NCBI GenBank assembly: GCA_033398695.1
Contig: CM065814.1
Span: 82,478,358-82,542,357, forward strand
Direction of reading: 5' to 3'
Length of the DNA: 64,000 nucleotides
From: Orobanche coerulescens
Taxonomy: Eukaryota; Streptophyta; Magnoliopsida; Lamiales; Orobanchaceae
Part shown: positions 44,094 to 55,529 of the stretch, one piece after another
Position numbering within the stretch: position 1 is the first letter of the stretch
How the letters are laid out: each line of letters starts with the position of its first letter
The notes under the pieces: model-generated
Seen by the model: the letters and a program-made list of their open reading frames with translations, nothing else
The model's database searches: none
Told to the model about the DNA's origin: nothing
Program-made: the position numbers and the translations under genes

Positions 44094-46503
44094 GAATATG
44101 GAATCAGAGCTTAGGTTGTGGAAACCTAGGCTTTCGGGTCAAGTAGGGTCTGTTGAGTTTTGTCTCGTCGGATTTTATCTGACTGAGTCGTGTCGCAATG
44201 CGTCGTCTGAGTTTGTTGGTCATGATTAGTATCGTGGGGCGATCATCATCTTCGTGCGACCTGTGGATGTAAGTCTCCCTTCTTTGTGTTGTGCCTCGTG
44301 TGACATGAGCTGCTTGTATGATTATATCGTTGATTGATTGAATCCTTCTGTAGATTTTTATTCCGTGATATATGTGTATTCGACTCTAATATTTTATTTA
44401 TATGCTGAGCGGTGTCGCTGCTAAGGTATTTTCGTACTGTATTTTATCCGCTGCGTGAGTCCTTTCAAAATGACTTTCAGTATTTTGCAAACTCAGTTCT
44501 AATTTGTAAAACCGGTTCCCTAAATCAAGTTTTGGCACTTTGGCCTTGAATGTTTTATGATGGTTTGATAAAGGATTTTGTGAGTTTTGGGCATTCTCGC
44601 CTATTGAATTTTTGAAAACCTTGAGTATCTTAGAAAATTAAATTACGAGACGTACTTTTAAAACGGATTATTTTCTTGCGGTGTTTTCAAGGTGCTTTCT
44701 AATGCCGCAATACATTTCAATTTCCAGTTGAGGACCAAAAATATTTTGAGATATTTTCAAATGCAGTTGCTTAGACCCAAGGGTCGAATATTTCTGAAAG
44801 TTTTTCACTAAAAGAAAAGTGTCCTCATTTTTGTTCAAACGCAAGATGGTTTTCAAAGTCGCGATAAGGGTGTTTGTACTACTTTTTGTAAAGTGATACT
44901 CAAGATCTACCGGTGTTTCCAAATTGTTTTCAAAATGTGGTTTTCGTTTTAAAACCCATCATTTCCTGCTTGTGGTCGGAGTAGTTGTGTATGATTGTGT
45001 ACATATGTGCTTGTTTTGTGATGTTTAGTAATTATATGCTGGTTATCGTTCGGGCCGTTGTAAACGTCGAGCGATGCCGTGGTTGTTGTAATTTTAGTAT
45101 GTATTGATATGTTATGCCAAGTTGGCATCTCCGGTTTGTTGTTTTGCGACATTATATTCCATTGTACCTAGCAGTTGTATATTCGGTATGCCGAGCCGAG
45201 GTGTTTCAACCGTGGTGTGCCGGGGGCATGCACGTACCAATTGTCCTTCTCGTAACGCATTTAAAGAGTGGACCCGAGAGACACAGAATCCATTTTTGCG
45301 AGTTGGGTTCCGAGTCTTTCGGGGCACGAACTTCAGTACAGATATCAAGATCGGCTCTAAGAGGCCCATGGGAAATGTTTCCATCGGCTGCTTTTGTGTT
45401 GTTGCCTTGTTTCCGTTGTTGTGAGTTGCGGGGACGACATTTCTTTTATTAGAGGTCGAAAGTAATGCCCGAATCATTTTTGACCTCCGCATTTTCTCTC
45501 CCTCAAGTCTATCGATTCGCTCATGTTCGTTGATACTTTCTGAACTTGTTCTGTATTTCAGCTTCGTCGTTCGAACGAGCTGTGATCTTGTTTTGGGTCG
45601 ATCTGGTTATCGCTGTGACTTTTCCGAGTTCGGTTCGATTCTTGTGAACCTTGTTTGGAAGTAACATCTTTTGGTTCTACTAGTTCTTTTATTCGAAGTG
45701 GATTTTATTTTGAACTTCTGTATTTTTTGCTCTATCGACTCGTTTATTTTCGTTGACATTTCTGAGCTTGTCATGCCCCTTGCTTTTGTTGATCGAACGA
45801 GTGTGGTATGGTTTCGGAATAACTCGTTTGTCGTTATGAATTTTCAATTGCTATTCCCTTTCCTGTGGATCTTATGTGAATGCACATCTTGTTGTTTTCA
45901 CCGGATCATATACTGTCTCGAGTCGAGATGTGAACCTTGGAGTTGTTGTTTGAATTTTATTGTTCTTCGTGATTCGAACATGATTGTTCGATTTTTTTTG
46001 TTGTCTCGATCGTCGTGGTTCGATCGCTTGATTACTCGGATTTTGTAGATCTCGTTTCATGATCGTTGAACATTCAGACTCCTTCGTAATTCCCTTAAGT
46101 TCGGGAAATTAGTCTCGTTTTCGACCTTCCAACCCTTGGACGGTGGAATTCCGTATTTGTTCAACGATTGACTCGCGTTTTGATTGATGTACCGTTGGGT
46201 TGGTCAATCATATTGATTTCCGTTCGTTGTGTTTTGTGATTGTTCGAATAATCGACTTGATTGTATTATCTGTTTGTTGACTCTTTTCACTTGTTGGTTT
46301 TATTATATCCCTGACGGCGACGTTGTGTTGGTCGTCGTGGAGCGTATTTTCACGCCGTATATTCCTTTGTGTTGCTTGTAATGTTTCGCCGTTGGGCGTA
46401 AGTTACGCGTTTCTTGTGTATCTCGTTGAGTTTTCCTGCGGGATATTGCTTCTCCCTACTTGTTTTAAGTTTCGGGACGAAACTTCTTTTAAGGAGGGTA
46501 GTG
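44094..46503 (+). mobile_element. LARD-3 internal domain, non-coding
   Basis: 2.4 kb homologous to LARD-1 860-3347 over most of its length, including the leader (44222-44234 is the U5-pairing strand), a mid-region with GAGGTGTTTCAACCGTGG and the terminal pre-PPT box. Indels distinguish the two. No gag or pol remains are recognisable. It ends in AAGGAGGGTAGTG before TGTAATACCC. Confidence 0.85.
44099..44110 (+). other. LARD-3 primer binding site
   Basis: TGGAATCAGAGC, one base different from TGGTATCAGAGC, 5 bases after the LTR. The post-PBS hairpin GCTTAGGTT/AACCTAGGC follows. Confidence 0.88.
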
Positions 46504-47223
46504 TGTAATACCCGTAATTTCGATTTCTGGTAATTTCATTTTTTTCAGCGAAAGTCCATTTTGACGACTCGCTCATGACCGTTTCGTCATTTCCAGAATG
46601 ATTAATTCTGCACTTTTTGTCATCCGAGTTCGTTTCGGTGTCGTTTTGTTGAGCTCCGTGCTTTTAGGCGACTTTTCCGCACTTGAGTTCGATTCTTGGG
46701 AATCTCGTCCGAAACTATTGTTTCGAGCTTCTCGTAAGTTCATTTAATGTTATTATTCATGTTTAGAGCTTTTTTTTGGTGTTTTGATTGTGTATCGTGT
46801 ATTTCGGACGTTTTGGGCCATTTTTGTAATTTCCCAAAGTTTGGGGTAATTACTTCCGTTGTCGAATTTCTACACTTTGGGTGGTCGGAATCGTGTGTTC
46901 TCAAAGCGCTTAGATTCGTCTTTGCGAGTACTTCGTAACAATATCTTCGATTCATACTCAGGTTCGGGTTTCGGGGTCGTCCGGGCCATCGGAGTGGCCA
47001 CGGCCGAGTCATGGCCGGAGCAGGGCCTGGCCTGGCCGAGTTACGGCCGTAAGATGCCGGTTATGGCCGTACGTGCTCGGCAAACTTGGTGAGACGAATT
47101 CCAGTTACGGCCGTAAGGCATGATCGGGTACGGCCGTACAGGCACTGGGCATCTTCCGGACGAAGGCCGGTTACGACCGTAATGTGTGCCAGTTACAGCC
47201 GTAAGTGTCCGACAGGTGCTGGA
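46504..47223 (+). repeat. LARD-3 right LTR, first piece (U3)
   Basis: U3 head and start of the ACGGCCGT array (47041-47205). It breaks off at CTGGA, the LARD-2 target site, and resumes at 55530. Confidence 0.92.
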
Positions 47224-47593
47224 TGTAATATCCGCGATTTCGATTTCCAATAATTTTTTTCTGGTGTAATTCCATCTTAGCAACTCTATTGTGACCGTTT
47301 CCTCATTCCGAGAATGATTAATTCTACACTTTTTATCATCCGAGTTCGTCTCGGTGTCGTTCTGTTGAATTCCGTGTTCTTAAGCGACTTTTCCACGTAT
47401 GAGTTTGACTTTGTAAAATCACCATTAATTATTGGAAACTCTAAAAATTCTGAATCTTTTCAATATTATAGAGAATCAAGTTAGCTTTCTAATGGTTCAA
47501 ACGGTGAGTCAATCGGAGTCTGGACAAAGGAGTTATGATCGAAATAGCTAAGGCTGCACCATGTGCCTTTTTGTGCTGGAGAGGGCTGCACCG

Positions 47594-47691
47594 CAGGCCG
47601 CGACCCCTTTTGGCCGGGCCGCGGCACAAAGGCAGTGTACTGGGCAGTTTTTGGCCGTGGGCCGCGGCACACTCATCCTGTGCCGCGGCAC
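47594..47691 (+). promoter_or_regulatory. GTGCCGCGGCAC-type palindrome array
   Basis: 12-mers start at 47594 (degenerate), 47616, 47659 and 47680 (perfect), i.e. 22, 43 and 21 bp apart. The TATA-like CTATATCAG lies 15 bp downstream. The right LTR repeats it at 53121-53218. Confidence 0.8.
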
Positions 47692-48247
47692 ACAGTACAG
47701 TTTCGCCTATATCAGCGTTTTCTTGTGGAATCATCCTCATTTTCATCACTTTCCTTCTTCCTCTCCTCCTTGGGCGATTTGTGGGCGATATTTTGGGTGA
47801 TTTAGCATCATCAAACTCAAATAATTTCATCTTCTTCAAGTTGTGGTGTGGATTAACAACATGTTTGTGGATTCTTCATCCTAATCAAGGTAATTTCTTG
47901 AAATCTCCTAAAATTTGATTTTTGGGAGTTTTGGCTTTGATTTCATGTTCCGTCCGAATTTATTGAATCGGTTGATGTTTGTAAACATTATTAATCATGT
48001 TCTATGGATTGTATATCCATATCTTCGATTCGTTCAATCCGATTGATGATTCTTAAGTTCTTGAGGAACTTTGAACATTTAGTGTTCGATTAAATGTCTC
48101 AAAGAGTTTCCTTCGATCATTGTGTTATTTTCGTTCGATATTGTGTTATTGAATGAATTGTATTTCATTCAAGGTTGTTCGAGCGCTTATATTTATAGGA
48201 GGACGCCGTTCGTTGTTCGTGGAAGGATTTCATCGCTTTCGGTTGAG

Positions 48248-49803
48248 GCAAGTTTTATACTTGTACTAGTCAATGAGATTAATGTTATCATATATGTATG
48301 AATGTGTTGTATCATTCCGAGACTTAGTCTCTTCTTGAATTCATTGATATTAAGAGATCGTTCGATACGATACCTTTCGGCAATTATGCCAAATGTTTTT
48401 ATTGTTCGTTAATGGCCGGTTCAAGGCATTGTGATACTCGTTGTTAATATTATTATCGATCACCAGTTCGCGGTATCGATGTATCGATCGTTGTTGTTGA
48501 TATTAATGTCGATTTAAGTCGTCGTTGTAATCATTGCTATTAATGTTGGAGTTTTGTCAATGATGTTGTTTTGGCTGATTAAAGGCGTTGACATATTCAT
48601 TTCTCTTCTTCGTTGTCGGTAACCGATTAAAGGTGCCGAGACATCCTTCGTATCATTGTTATCTATTGGCCGTTCTAAGGCAATCGAAGTGTTCAATCAT
48701 TTATTGTATCATTGTTATCGATTGACCGTTTTAAGGCAATCAAGGTATTGAATCATCCGCTGCATCATTGTTATCGGTTGGTCATTCTAAGGCAATCGAG
48801 GTATTGAATTGGGGCTGTCGAGGATAGTTCCCATCCGTTGTGTCGTTGTTATCGATTGACTATTCTAAGGTGCTCGAGGTATTGAATTGGGACTGTCGAG
48901 TATGATGCCCATCCGTGAGACATCATTATCGTGTTGGCCGACTCAAGGTAGCACACTAACATTCTCGTGAATTCGGTAATCTACGAACCGTTGTCGTTTG
49001 TGATTAATTATATTTTGGAGGCTAGTCTCGGCTAGTGCTTATGGGTAAGTTTGGAGCTTGAACCTTCGCGGTTGGCTTCCCAACACCTATAACTCAGTAG
49101 CTCACAGTCGTGTTAATGATCTTATGGGTAAGCTTGGGGCTTGAACTTTCGCGGTTGGCTTCCCAACACCTCCAACTCAGTAGGTCACGGTCGTGTTTAT
49201 GATCTTATGGGTAAGTTTGGGGCTTGAACCTTCGCGGTTGGCTTCCCAAAACCTACAACTCAGTAGGTCACGGTCGTGTTTATGATCTTATGGGTAAGCT
49301 TGGGGCTTGAACCTTTGCGGTTGGCTTCCCAACACCTACAGCTCAGTAGGTCACGGTCGTGGTTATGATTTTATTAGCCCTCATTAACTATAGCTTCGGG
49401 CTGTTCCGGTTTCATGTGATTGTGATATTTGATAGCTTCGGCTGAGTGGCTTTCAGGCCTTTGTGATTTTCTTGATAATTTCATTGGAGCCTTCGGGCAT
49501 TGTGATTCATAATTAATTCAGTTCTGGTTTGGTTCATGTTGTGTAATTCATTGTGGTACTCTATAATTATGATTCGCCGTTGGGCATTTACGTTCTAACC
49601 TATCGAACAGGTATTAATAGTATGCCGTGGGCATAGTATTTCACGAATGCTCGGTTCTTACATTGGTTTGTGAGCATCTCATATTGTTATTATCATTGTA
49701 CCGTTTCATTCTGCCTTTGGATGCATATCATGTTATACATGTATTTGATATTCATTATCTGGATGACTGACCCCGTGGGGCGGAACATGTTTTCATGTTT
49801 TAG
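48248..49803 (+). other. Putative GC-AG intron, LARD-2 left LTR
   Basis: GAG|GCAAGTT to TTTTAG|GTGC, with CTGAC about 33 bases before the acceptor and a CCCCGTGGGG hairpin between. The corresponding right-LTR positions are 53775-55167. Inferred. Confidence 0.45.
49037..49370 (+). repeat. Four 83-bp tandem units in the LARD-2 left LTR
   Basis: Each unit opens CTTATGGGTAAGCTTGG, continues through TTCGCGGTTGGCTTCCC and closes with CTCAGTAGGTCACGGTCG. The right LTR has only two (54567-54730), which accounts for nearly all of the 163-bp LTR length difference. Confidence 0.93.
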
Positions 49804-50170
49804 GTGCTTGCGAGGAGAGAGCTGAGACACAGGGGCATGATGATGGCGACGAGGCATTCGAGCGATACTAGTCCGAGTTGTTCATGGTGGTCAGTCAGTT
49901 GGAGTGTTCTTCAGTCTCTCAGTCATTGTCATTATGTATTACCCGAGCAGATGCTCGTGGATGTTGTTGTATTTTATTTTTGGCCATGTAGGCCCATTGT
50001 TGTCATTGAAATTACTTATCGGAATATTGTGTCGGATATCATGGTAGGGACTATGATTTCCCCTTGTTGTTTAATTTAATGTATTTTAGTCATGTTCGCC
50101 TGGTGGATCTCCTGGCGTGGGGTCCACGGCACTGTAATAACCCAATAGGGTTTGGGGGTGTTACAGAAGA

Positions 50171-50182
50171 TGGTATCAGAGC
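50171..50182 (+). other. LARD-2 primer binding site
   Basis: TGGTATCAGAGC, 5 bases after the LTR. The following hairpin reads GGGTTGTGAGATACCC, a compensated version of the LARD-1 one. Confidence 0.95.
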
Positions 50183-52750
50183 TTTTGGGTTGTGAGATAC
50201 CCTGATATGTGAGTTATGTGGCTCTACCGATGTGGTAGTAGTGTGACTGTCAGGTTATGACAATCTGGACAGTCGGGTTTTGTGAGTCGTAATATTAGTA
50301 CGACTGCACGAGTCATTCATTCATCGAGTCGTCGTCAGTTGGGACTAGTATCGTGAGAACTCGAAGCTTCGTATGACCTGTGTAAGGACTCAATTCTCTT
50401 TATGTTCATACATTCATCATGTCATTAATTGTTCATGCTTTGTTGAAACCTATATGTGATATTAGTGTTATGATTGATTCATGACTAATTGTTTTGGAGC
50501 ACATGTGACTTGTGTAAGCATTAAGGATCAACTCATTCATCAGTTAATAATCCTCAATCATCATTTTGATCTCATCACTCAGTTAATTCATTCATCACGC
50601 AGTCAATATCATTCATCACTCAGTTAATTCATTCATCACTCAGTTAATTCATTCATCTCTCAGACAATATCATTCATCACTCAGTTAATTCATTCATCAC
50701 TCAGTTAATTCATTCATCACTCAGTCAATATCATTCATCACTCAGTTAATTCATTTATCACTCAGTTAATTCATTCATCACTCAGTCAATATCATTCATC
50801 ACTCAGTTAATTCATTCATCACTCAGTTAATTCATTCATCACTCGTTAATTCATTCATCACTCAATTAATTCATTCATCACTCGATCGATATCATTCATC
50901 ACTCGATTAATTCATTCATCACTCATCAATATAATTCATCACTCGATTAATTCATTCATCACTCGGTTAATTCATTCATCACTCGATCAATATCATTCAT
51001 CACTCGATTAATTCATTCATCACTCGATTAATTCATTCATCACTCGCTTAATTCGTTCATCACTCATCAATATCATTGCTCGCTTAATTCATTCATCACT
51101 CGATCAATTCCTTCATCACTTAGTCAATCTCATTGTTGATTAATTCATTAATCACTCACCAATCTCATTGTTCACCAATTCATTCATCACTCGATCGATC
51201 TCATTGCTCGATTAATTCATTCATCACTCACCAATTTCATTGTTCATCAATTCATTCATCACTCATCAATCTCATTGTTCAGCCAATTCATTCATCACTC
51301 AGTTAATCTCATTGTTCAGTTAATTCATTCATCACTCAGTTAATCTCATTGTTCAGTTAATTCATTCATCACTCAGTCAATCTCATTGTTCAGTCAATTC
51401 ATTCATCACTCAATCAATCTCATTGCTCAGTCAATTCATTCATCACTCAGTTAATCTCATCGCTCAGTTAATTCATTATCACTCAGTCAATCTCATTGTT
51501 CAATTAATTCATTAATCATCCAGTCCATCTCACGGTTCAGTTGTTGATCTTGTGAATCAAATTTTCAACCTTATTAACTTGTTCAAGGTAATCATTTCAG
51601 GAATTTCGTCAGATAGTCTTGTTACCTCACTTGATCTTTCATGCGATCTTATCATATTCCGGCGTCATGTCGACGATCGTTTTATTGCATTATTAATGCA
51701 TTCATTGTGTTAGAGCGTGTATGATCATTGTTATCATTCAATCTCGTAATCATAATGAAATCTTTATACGAGATCTGTAATTATCACGTGACTTTCGTGC
51801 CTCGGTATGGAAAGAGTTGTCAGAGGGACATCGGACTCCGACGTCCAAGAGGTCATTTTCTAGTCGTCTTCGTGCTGGGAGAGCATCTTCATCTCAGACG
51901 ACGAGTTCGACTGTTGTTTGCTTTAACTGTGATACAGTAGGACATTCATCACCGGTTTTGAGCAAGTTAATTCTTGCTCGGTAATAGTATAATCATTCAT
52001 TTCATCGCCGTTCAATCATTCGCATAAGTCATTCATCATATATCAACCACGTTGAGACTTATAATTATCAAACTAACCATTCACTTCACGGGGAACAATG
52101 GTTCCAATTATTTCATTTGAGTTATCACTCATTGCGTTATTGGTTCACCTCAGTGTGTCATTCTTGATCCTTGTCGGATTTTTAATCATTTATCATTCAG
52201 CATAATCAGTCTCGTTTTTGGTAACCTTTCGGGGTCATATTAAGCGGTGAGTTCAGATTTGAGTCTTCGTTGAATCGTTGGGATCGAGGAGATCGATGAT
52301 ATGGAGGATATCGATGTTGGGTACATTTGAAATGTAGCCTTGTATTTCGGATGACTGTATAACTCAATCCGTAATAATGTATCATGGTTGTGGATCATTT
52401 ATTGTTGATCTATTTTATAATGATCGTATTTGAGAATCTTGAGATTTTGAGATCGTTTGATGCATTCCTTGTGGTGTTGTACCGAGATTTCGTGATAATC
52501 TAGGTGATTGTTTATTGTGATTTGAGACGTCAAGTCATGGGGACTTGGGCGTGCGATAGATATGGTTCCGAGGACTATATGTGCATTGCTGTTCTTCTTT
52601 GGAGGTGAATCAGTGTTTGTATGGGCATCCGATGCCGATGAGAAACGAGCTTTCAGTTCTGGTGTATCTCATTGAGTTTTCCTGGCGGGATATTGCTTCT
52701 CCCAACTTGTTTTAAGTTTCGAGACGAAACTTCGTTTAAGGGGGGTAGTA
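50183..52750 (+). mobile_element. LARD-2 internal domain, non-coding
   Basis: The leader strand pairing with U5 (50342-50353, 50360-50365) is followed by a ~1-kb minisatellite (50560-51545). Then comes ~1.2 kb of unique non-coding sequence; the 70-residue open frame at 51728 resembles no family I know. The last 100 bp (GTGTATCTCATTGAG onward) is homologous to the ends of LARD-1 and LARD-3 interiors. Confidence 0.85.
50560..51545 (+). repeat. 1-kb minisatellite of ATTCATTCATCACTC units
   Basis: The first half consists of 20-bp units (ATTCATTCATCACTCAGTTA) alternating with 21-bp variants (TCAATATCATTCATCACTCAG). The second half has ~38-bp compound units adding a TCTCATTGTTCAG step. All frames contain stops because the period is not a multiple of three, so it is not coding. 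It is C/T- and A-rich with few G on this strand. Confidence 0.95.
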
Positions 52751-55529
52751 TGTAATATCCGTGATTTCGATTTCCAATAATTTTTTTCTGGTGTAATTCC
52801 ATCTTATCAACTCTATTGTGACCGTTTCCTCATTCCGAGAATGATTAATTCTACACTTTTTATCATCCGAGTTCGTCTCGGTGTCGTTCTGTTGAATTCC
52901 GTGTTCTTAAGCGACTTTTCCACGTATGAGTTCGAATTTGTAAAATCACCATTAATTCTTGGAAACTCCAAAAATTCTGAATCTATTCAGTGTTATATAG
53001 AATCAAGTTAGCTTTCCAATGGTTCAAACGGTGAGTCAATCAGAGTCCGGAAGAAGGAGTTATGATCGAAATAGCTAAGGCTGCACCATGTGCCTTTTTG
53101 TGCTGGAGCGGGCTGTACCGTGGGCCGCGGCCCCTTCTGGCCGGGCCGCGGCACAAAGGCAGTGTACTGGGCAGTTTTTGGCCGTGGGCCGCGGCACACT
53201 CATCCTGTGCCGCGGCACACAGTACAGTTTCGCCTATATCAGCGTTTTCTTGTGGAATCATCCTCATTTTCATCACTTTCCTTCTTTCTCTCCTCCTTGG
53301 GCGATTTGTGGGCGATATTTTGGGCGATTTAGCATCATCAAACTCAAATAATTTCATCTTCTTCAAGTTGTGGTGTGGATTAACAACATGTTTGTGGATT
53401 CTTCATCCTAATCAAGGTAATTTCTTGAAATCTCCTAAAATTTGATTTTTGGGAGTTTTGGCTTTGATTTCATGTTCCGTCCGAATTTGTTGAATCGGTT
53501 GACGTTTGTAAACATTATTAATCATGTTCTATGGATTGTATATCCATATCTTCGATTCGTTCAATCTGATTGATGATTCTTAAGTTCTTGAGGAACTTTG
53601 AACATTTAGTGTTCGATTAAATGTCTCAAAGAGTTTCCTTCGATCGTTGTGTTGTTTTCGTTTGATATTGTGTTATTGAATGAATTGTATTTCATTCAAG
53701 GTTGTTCGAGCACTTATATTTATCGGAGGACGCCGTTCTTTGTTCGTGGAAGGATTTCATCGCCTTCGGTTGAGGCAAGTTTTATACTTGTACTAGTCAA
53801 TGAGATTAATGTTATCATATATGTGTATGAATGTGTTGTATCATTCCGAGACTTAGTCTCTTCTTGAATTCATTGATATTAAGAGATCGTTCGATATGAT
53901 ACCTTTCGGCAATTATGCCAAATGTTTTCATTGTTCGTTAATGGCCAGTTCAAGGCATTGTGATACTTGTTGTTAATGTTATTATCGATCACCGGTTCGC
54001 GGTATCGATGTATCGATCGTTGTTGTTGATATTAATGTTGATTTAAGACGTCGTTTTAATCATTGCTATTAATGTTGGAGTTTTGTCCTTGATGTTGTTT
54101 TGGCCGATTAAAGGCGTTGACATATTCATTTCTCTTCTTCGTTTTCGGTAACCGATTAAAGGTGCCGAGACATCCTTCATATCATTGTTATCGATTGGCC
54201 GTTCTAAGGCAATCGAAGTGTTCAATCATTCATTGTATCATTGTTATCGATTGACCGTTTTAAGGCAATCGAGGTATTGAATCATCCGATACATCATTGT
54301 TATCGGTTGGCCATTCTAAGGCAATCGAGGTATTGAATTGGGGCTGTCGAGGATAGTTCCCATCCGTTGTGTCGTTGTTATCGATTGACTATTCTAAGGT
54401 GCTCGAGGTATTGAATTGGGACTGTAGAGTACGATGACCATCCGTGAGACATCATTATCGTGTTGGCCGACTCAAGGTAGCATACTAACATTCTCGTGAA
54501 TTTGGTAATCTACGAACCGTTGTCATTTGTGATTAATTATATTTTGGAGGCTAGTCTCGGCTAGTGCTTAAGGGTAAGTTTGGGGCTTGAACCTTCGCGG
54601 TTGGCTTCCCAACACCTACAACTCAGTAGGTCACGGTCGTGTTTATGATCTTATGGGTAAGCTTGGGGCTTGAACCTTCGCGGTTGGCTTCCCAACACCT
54701 ACAGCTCAGTAGGTCACGGTCGTGGTTATGACCTTATTAGCCCTCATTAACTATAGCTTCGGGCTGTTCCGGTTTCATGTGATTGTGATATTTGACAGCT
54801 TTGGCTGAGTGGCTTTCAGGCCTTTGTGATTGTCTTGATAATTTCATTGGAGCCTTCGGGTATTGTGATTCATAATTAATTCAGTTCTGGTTTGGTTCAT
54901 GTCGTGTAATTCATTGTGGTACTCTATAATTATGATTCGTCATTGGGCATTTGCGTTCTAACCTGTCGAACAGGTATTAATAGTATGCCGTGGGCATAGT
55001 ATTTCACGAATGCTCGGTTCTTACATTGGTTTGTGAGCATCTCGTATTATTATTATCATTGTACCGTTTCATTCTGCCTTTGGATGCATATCATGTTATA
55101 CATGTATTTGATATTCATTATCTGGATGACTGACCCCGTGGGGGCGGAACATGTTTTCTTGTTTTAGGTGCTTGCGAGGAGAGAGTTGATACACAGGGGC
55201 ATGATGATGGCGACGAGGCATTCGAGCGATACTAGTCCGAGTTGTTCATGTTGGTTAGTCAGTTGGAGTGTTCTTCAGTCTGTCAGTCATTGTCATTATG
55301 TATTACCCGAGCAGATGCTCGTGGATGTTGTTGTATTTTATTTTTGGCCATGTAAGCCCATCGTTGTCGCTGAAATTCCTTATCGGAATATTGTGTTGGA
55401 TATCATGGTAGGGACTATGATTTCCCCTTGTTGTTTAATTTAATGTATTTTAGTCATGTTCGCCTGGTGGATCTCCTGGCGTGGGGTCCATGGCACTGTA
55501 ATAACCCAATAGGATTTGGGGGTGTTACA
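52751..55529 (+). repeat. LARD-2 right LTR (2779 bp)
   Basis: It aligns with 47224-50165 throughout with scattered substitutions and two fewer 83-bp units. It has a perfect GTGCCGCGGCAC at 53207-53218, donor at 53775 and acceptor at 55167. Confidence 0.94.

Larger units (their letters stand above)
47224..50165 (+). repeat. LARD-2 left LTR (2942 bp)
   Basis: TGTAATATCCGCG to GGGTGTTACA. Order: U3 head shared with the 58332 LTR, GCCGCGGC array (47594-47691), CTATATCAG TATA-like (about 47707), AAG|GTAATTTC donor (about 47887), GAG|GCAAGTT donor (48248), hairpin units of ATCGATTG/CAATCGA type (about 48655-48880), four 83-bp units (49037-49370), CTGAC, CCCCGTGGGG hairpin (49768-49780) and TTTTAG|GT (49803). 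The 127-residue open frame at 47535 is shared by both LTRs but overlaps the promoter and resembles no protein. Confidence 0.94.
47224..55529 (+). mobile_element. LARD-2: complete non-coding LTR element
   Basis: It is 8.3 kb, flanked by CTGGA (47219-47223 and 55530-55534). LTRs are 47224-50165 and 52751-55529; primer site 50171-50182, pre-PPT inverted repeat 52714-52732 and PPT AAGGGGGGTAG 52738-52748. The 2.6-kb interior has no protein similarity. It lies inside the promoter array of LARD-3 and is the youngest layer of the nest. LTRs are very similar apart from a repeat-number difference. All cis signals for mobilisation look intact. Confidence 0.95.

Noticed and set aside
47535..47918. 127-residue open frame present in both LARD-2 LTRs (also 53062-53445)
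   Set aside because: Its duplication follows from LTR identity. It spans the palindrome array and TATA box and has no family resemblance.
50560..51545. Centromeric or subtelomeric satellite, or a coding repeat protein
   Set aside because: The array is only 1 kb, sits between primer site and PPT of LARD-2, and its period breaks every reading frame.
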